A DNA stretch of 64,000 nucleotides. It comes from Peptoniphilus mikwangii (lineage in GTDB: Bacteria; Bacillota; Clostridia; Tissierellales; Peptoniphilaceae). The stretch spans positions 1-64,000 of the forward strand of contig NZ_AUQY01000001.1 in the NCBI RefSeq assembly GCF_000468535.1. Reading direction: 5' to 3'. The position numbers were made by a program, and so were the translations under genes. Shown piece after piece: positions 61,600-64,000 of the stretch. Under the pieces are notes generated by a model. That model was not told the origin of the DNA. It did not search any database and worked only from the letters and a program-made list of their open reading frames with translations. Positions within the stretch are counted from its first letter, which is position 1; each line of letters starts with the position of its first letter.

Positions 61600-63594
61600 A
61601 TGGAAATAATTGATAGAATTAGAGAGCTCATTGATAAAGTAAATAAGCTTAACTATCATTACTATACATTAGATGACCCTATTGTGAGTGATGCTGAATA
61701 TGATGAACTTTACTATGAGTTAAAAAAGCTTGAAGATGAAAATAAAATTATATTGCCGAATTCTCCCACTACAAGAGTTGGAGGAGAGGTGCTGTCAAAA
61801 TTTGAAAAGCATACTCACATAGCACCTCTATATTCACTTGACAAAGCTCAAAGTTATGAAGAACTCAGAATATGGCATGAGAGGAATCTAAAAGCTCTGC
61901 AGTCATATAGAGCAAGCGGAAAAAATATAGAAAATCTTAAATATGTAGTAGAACTTAAATTTGACGGACTTACTATAAACTTAACTTATGAAGACGGCTA
62001 TTTAAAAATGGCATCTACACGAGGGAACGGATTCATAGGAGAGGAGATACTTCCTCAAATAAAAACTATTTATTCAATTCCGCTTGAAATACCGTATAAA
62101 GGGCTTATGGAAGTTCAGGGTGAAGGACTTATGCCGTTAAGTTCACTTGAAAAATTTAACAGAACTCATGACGAGCAGTTAAAAAATGCAAGAAATGCAG
62201 CGGCGGGAGCATTGAGAAATTTAGATCCGAAAGTTACAAAATCAAGAAATTTAACCGCATTTTTTTATAATGTCGGATATATTAAAGATGACAGATTTAG
62301 AGATGATTCAGAAATGAAAAAATTTCTAAGAGACAACGGATTTAGAGTGAATGAGAACAATTATATTTGTAAAAATTTAGATGAAGTTATAGAAAAAATA
62401 GAAAAGATAGGTTCTATTAGAGAATCACTTGATATATTGATTGATGGGGTAACTATAAAAATAAATGATATGGAAACCAGAGACTTACTTGGATTTACAA
62501 ATAAATTTCCAAGATGGGCAATAGCATATAAATTTGAGGCGAAAGAAGTTTCTACAAAGTTATTGGATGTAGTTTGGAATGTGGGAAGAACTTCTAAAGT
62601 TACACCGTCTGCAATTCTTCAACCGGTTGAAATTGGCGGAGTAACAATAAAAAAAGCAACACTTAATAACTATGATGATATTTTAAAAAAGAAAGTCAGA
62701 ATAAACGGAAGAGTTTTATTAAGACGTTCAAATGACGTAATTCCGGAAATTTTAGGAGCACTTCCAACTGAAGAAGAAACAATTGAAATAGAAATGCCGA
62801 AATATTGTCCGTCATGCGGCGCGGAACTGTTTAAAGACGGAGTTCATATATTTTGCCCGAATACACTATCATGCGTACCTCAATTAGTTTCAAGACTTAC
62901 TCATTTTGCATCAAGAGATGCAATGAATATTGAGGGTCTAAGTGAAATGACGATATCAAAACTGCTGAATGAACTTGATATTCGCGAAATTCCGCAGATA
63001 TATGAATTGGAAAAACAAGATTTATTAAAGCTTGAAGGCTTTAAGGAAAAGAGAGCGAACAATTTGATAAGTGCAATAGCTGATAGTAAAATAAGACCGT
63101 TGCCGAATTTCATATACTCTCTTGGAATTAATAATGTAGGTATAAAAACAGCATACGATCTTGCAAATAAATTTAAAGATTTTGATTTATTAAGGCAAGC
63201 AAAGTATGATGAACTTGTAGATATAGATGATATTGGACCTATAACAGCCAAAGAAATAGTGGAATTTTTTAATGACAAGCATATAGAAAAATCTATCGAC
63301 AGACTGTTTGAACTTGGAGTAAGTCCTAAATTTGAAGAGAGTACTGATGAAGAGACATATTTTAAAGATAAGAGAATTGTAATAACGGGAACTCTTTCAA
63401 TTCCGAGAAAGGAACTTGAAAATATGTTGATAAAATTTGGAGCTAAAATCAGTTCTTCGGTAAGTAAAAATACCGATTTTGTTATTGCAGGTGAAGATGC
63501 GGGTTCTAAATACGATAAGGCTATTAATTTAGGCATTGAAATAATAGATGAGAATAAATTAAGAGAACTTTTAGGAGGAAAATATGGAGCGTAG
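61600..63594 (+). CDS. ligA: NAD-dependent DNA ligase
   Basis: Seals nicks using NAD+. It is 664 aa. Domain Ia binds NMN (YHYYTLDDPIVSDAEYDEL); the adenylated lysine is K120 in VELKFDGL (KxDG); the OB fold carries VGRTSKVTPSAILQPV. The zinc finger CPSCGAEL ... CPNTLSC, the helix-hairpin-helix repeats and a C-terminal BRCT domain (FKDKRIVITGTLSIPRKELENM) are all present. It starts four bases after pcrA and overlaps gatC by 11 bases. Confidence 0.97.
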   Translation: MEIIDRIRELIDKVNKLNYHYYTLDDPIVSDAEYDELYYELKKLEDENKIILPNSPTTRVGGEVLSKFEKHTHIAPLYSLDKAQSYEELRIWHERNLKALQSYRASGKNIENLKYVVELKFDGLTINLTYEDGYLKMASTRGNGFIGEEILPQIKTIYSIPLEIPYKGLMEVQGEGLMPLSSLEKFNRTHDEQLKNARNAAAGALRNLDPKVTKSRNLTAFFYNVGYIKDDRFRDDSEMKKFLRDNGFRVNENNYICKNLDEVIEKIEKIGSIRESLDILIDGVTIKINDMETRDLLGFTNKFPRWAIAYKFEAKEVSTKLLDVVWNVGRTSKVTPSAILQPVEIGGVTIKKATLNNYDDILKKKVRINGRVLLRRSNDVIPEILGALPTEEETIEIEMPKYCPSCGAELFKDGVHIFCPNTLSCVPQLVSRLTHFASRDAMNIEGLSEMTISKLLNELDIREIPQIYELEKQDLLKLEGFKEKRANNLISAIADSKIRPLPNFIYSLGINNVGIKTAYDLANKFKDFDLLRQAKYDELVDIDDIGPITAKEIVEFFNDKHIEKSIDRLFELGVSPKFEESTDEETYFKDKRIVITGTLSIPRKELENMLIKFGAKISSSVSKNTDFVIAGEDAGSKYDKAINLGIEIIDENKLRELLGGKYGA

Positions 63595-63865
63595 TGAAAT
63601 TAAGCATATTGCAGATATTGCTCAAATTGATTTTACAGATGATGAATTAGATAAGTTTCAAGAAAATTTTTCGGAAACATTTGAACTTATAGATAATATA
63701 AGAAAAATTGATACTGAAAATCTTGAAACAACTTTTCAGGTTAATGATACTGTAAATAATTTAAGAGAAGATGGAGCTCATGCGAGCCTAAGCCAAGAAG
63801 ATGCTATAAGAAATACATTAGATGAAAAATATGGATATTTTAAAATAATAAAGTTTGTGGAATAG
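63584..63865 (+). CDS. gatC: Aspartyl/glutamyl-tRNA amidotransferase subunit C
   Basis: A 93-aa stabilising subunit of GatCAB, which amidates misacylated Glu-tRNA(Gln) and Asp-tRNA(Asn). It has the family start IKHIADIAQIDFTDDELDKFQ and the second half with the typical LREDGAHASLSQEDAIRN (usually V-x-R-x-D-x-x). AGGAGGAAAAT precedes the ATG within ligA. gatA follows. Confidence 0.94.
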   Translation: MERSEIKHIADIAQIDFTDDELDKFQENFSETFELIDNIRKIDTENLETTFQVNDTVNNLREDGAHASLSQEDAIRNTLDEKYGYFKIIKFVE

Positions 63866-63875
63866 GAGGGATATT

Positions 63876-64000
63876 TTGAAACTTACCAAGTTGAAAGCAC
63901 ATGAATTAATAGACGGATATAAGAATAGAGATTTCTCCTGCGAAGAGGTAACAAGAGAATATTTAAGTGTTATTGAAAGAGAAGAGGCGGATTTAAATGC
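63876..64000 (+). CDS. gatA: Glutamyl-tRNA amidotransferase subunit A, N-terminal fragment
   Basis: A TTG start at 63876 with AGGAGGG in front, then a frame open to the window end (41 complete codons). It reads KLTKLKAHELIDGYKNRDFS then CEEVTREYLSVIEREEADLN, the usual opening helix of GatA. The amidase catalytic triad lies beyond the edge. The assignment rests on position after gatC and this N-terminus. Confidence 0.9.
   Translation, partial: MKLTKLKAHELIDGYKNRDFSCEEVTREYLSVIEREEADLN

Noticed and set aside
62901-63536. A 211-codon minus-strand frame inside ligA
   Set aside because: Opposite the HhH and BRCT domains of an intact ligase; a long shadow frame caused by AT-rich codons.

Overview
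The window is a chromosomal segment of a low-GC, AT-rich anaerobic Firmicute. It shows strong AGGAGG-type ribosome sites, many genes starting with TTG or GTG, ECF-type vitamin uptake, GatCAB amidation, a ThiI/NifS pair, and an IspH protein fused to S1 domains, a fusion known from Clostridia and Tissierellia. The gene set resembles Peptoniphilaceae/Tissierellia such as Peptoniphilus, Anaerococcus or Parvimonas. That placement is inferred from gene content, not from a search. Most of the window is housekeeping. The most accessory-looking stretch is about 22.9-26.5 kb.

Layout. 0-4.4 kb: the end of a secreted stalk-domain protein, pyrF-pyrE, a membrane protein, a DUF1232 protein and a 3-methyladenine glycosylase. 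4.4-7.7 kb: the energising module of an ECF transporter (ecfA1-ecfA2-ecfT) with truA. 7.9-9.7 kb: a DUF4153 membrane protein. 9.8-14.8 kb: an operon of a tRNA methylase, rsmI, a NurA nuclease, a HerA ATPase and an AlkD-type glycosylase. It faces a second HerA-like ATPase (14.9-16.4 kb, minus). 16.4-18.5 kb, minus: a folate operon (folE, HD hydrolase, folB-folK fusion) behind a tetrahydrofolate riboswitch with its own terminator. 19-22.9 kb: a hemolysin III-like protein, a peroxidase, and a three-gene set (phosphorylase, MtnA-like isomerase, class II aldolase) that fits salvage of 5'-deoxyadenosine or methylthioadenosine. 22.9-26.6 kb: small orphan genes, a frameshifted gene, diverged direct repeats and an ABC-transporter relic.

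26.6-37.1 kb: secA, an M3 peptidase and a complete oligopeptide ABC transporter (oppDFBCA). 37.3-43.4 kb: tmcAL, ackA, yceD-rpmF, yebC, a flavin reductase-like gene, deoC and lgt. 43.5-47.3 kb: a phosphoesterase, an L,D-transpeptidase, a TraX-like protein, and an FMN riboswitch controlling ribU. 47.4-50 kb, minus: tRNA-Trp and tRNA-Ile, comEA, deoD and an RNase H-like nuclease. 50-53.8 kb: cysteine desulfurase, thiI, lemA and a TPM-domain protein. 54-57.3 kb: cmk, plsC and ispH-S1 behind a possible attenuator. 57.5-64 kb: an SLH-domain protein, tcdA, pcrA, ligA, gatC and the start of gatA.

How the parts connect: RibU needs the EcfA1A2T module encoded 40 kb away. The folate and flavin genes are both under riboswitch control. 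Nucleoside salvage is prominent (two phosphorylases, deoC and the deoxyribose-type shunt). DNA maintenance genes (NurA/HerA, AlkD, Mpg, PcrA, LigA) recur along the window. No CRISPR array, insertion sequence, prophage or origin was seen.
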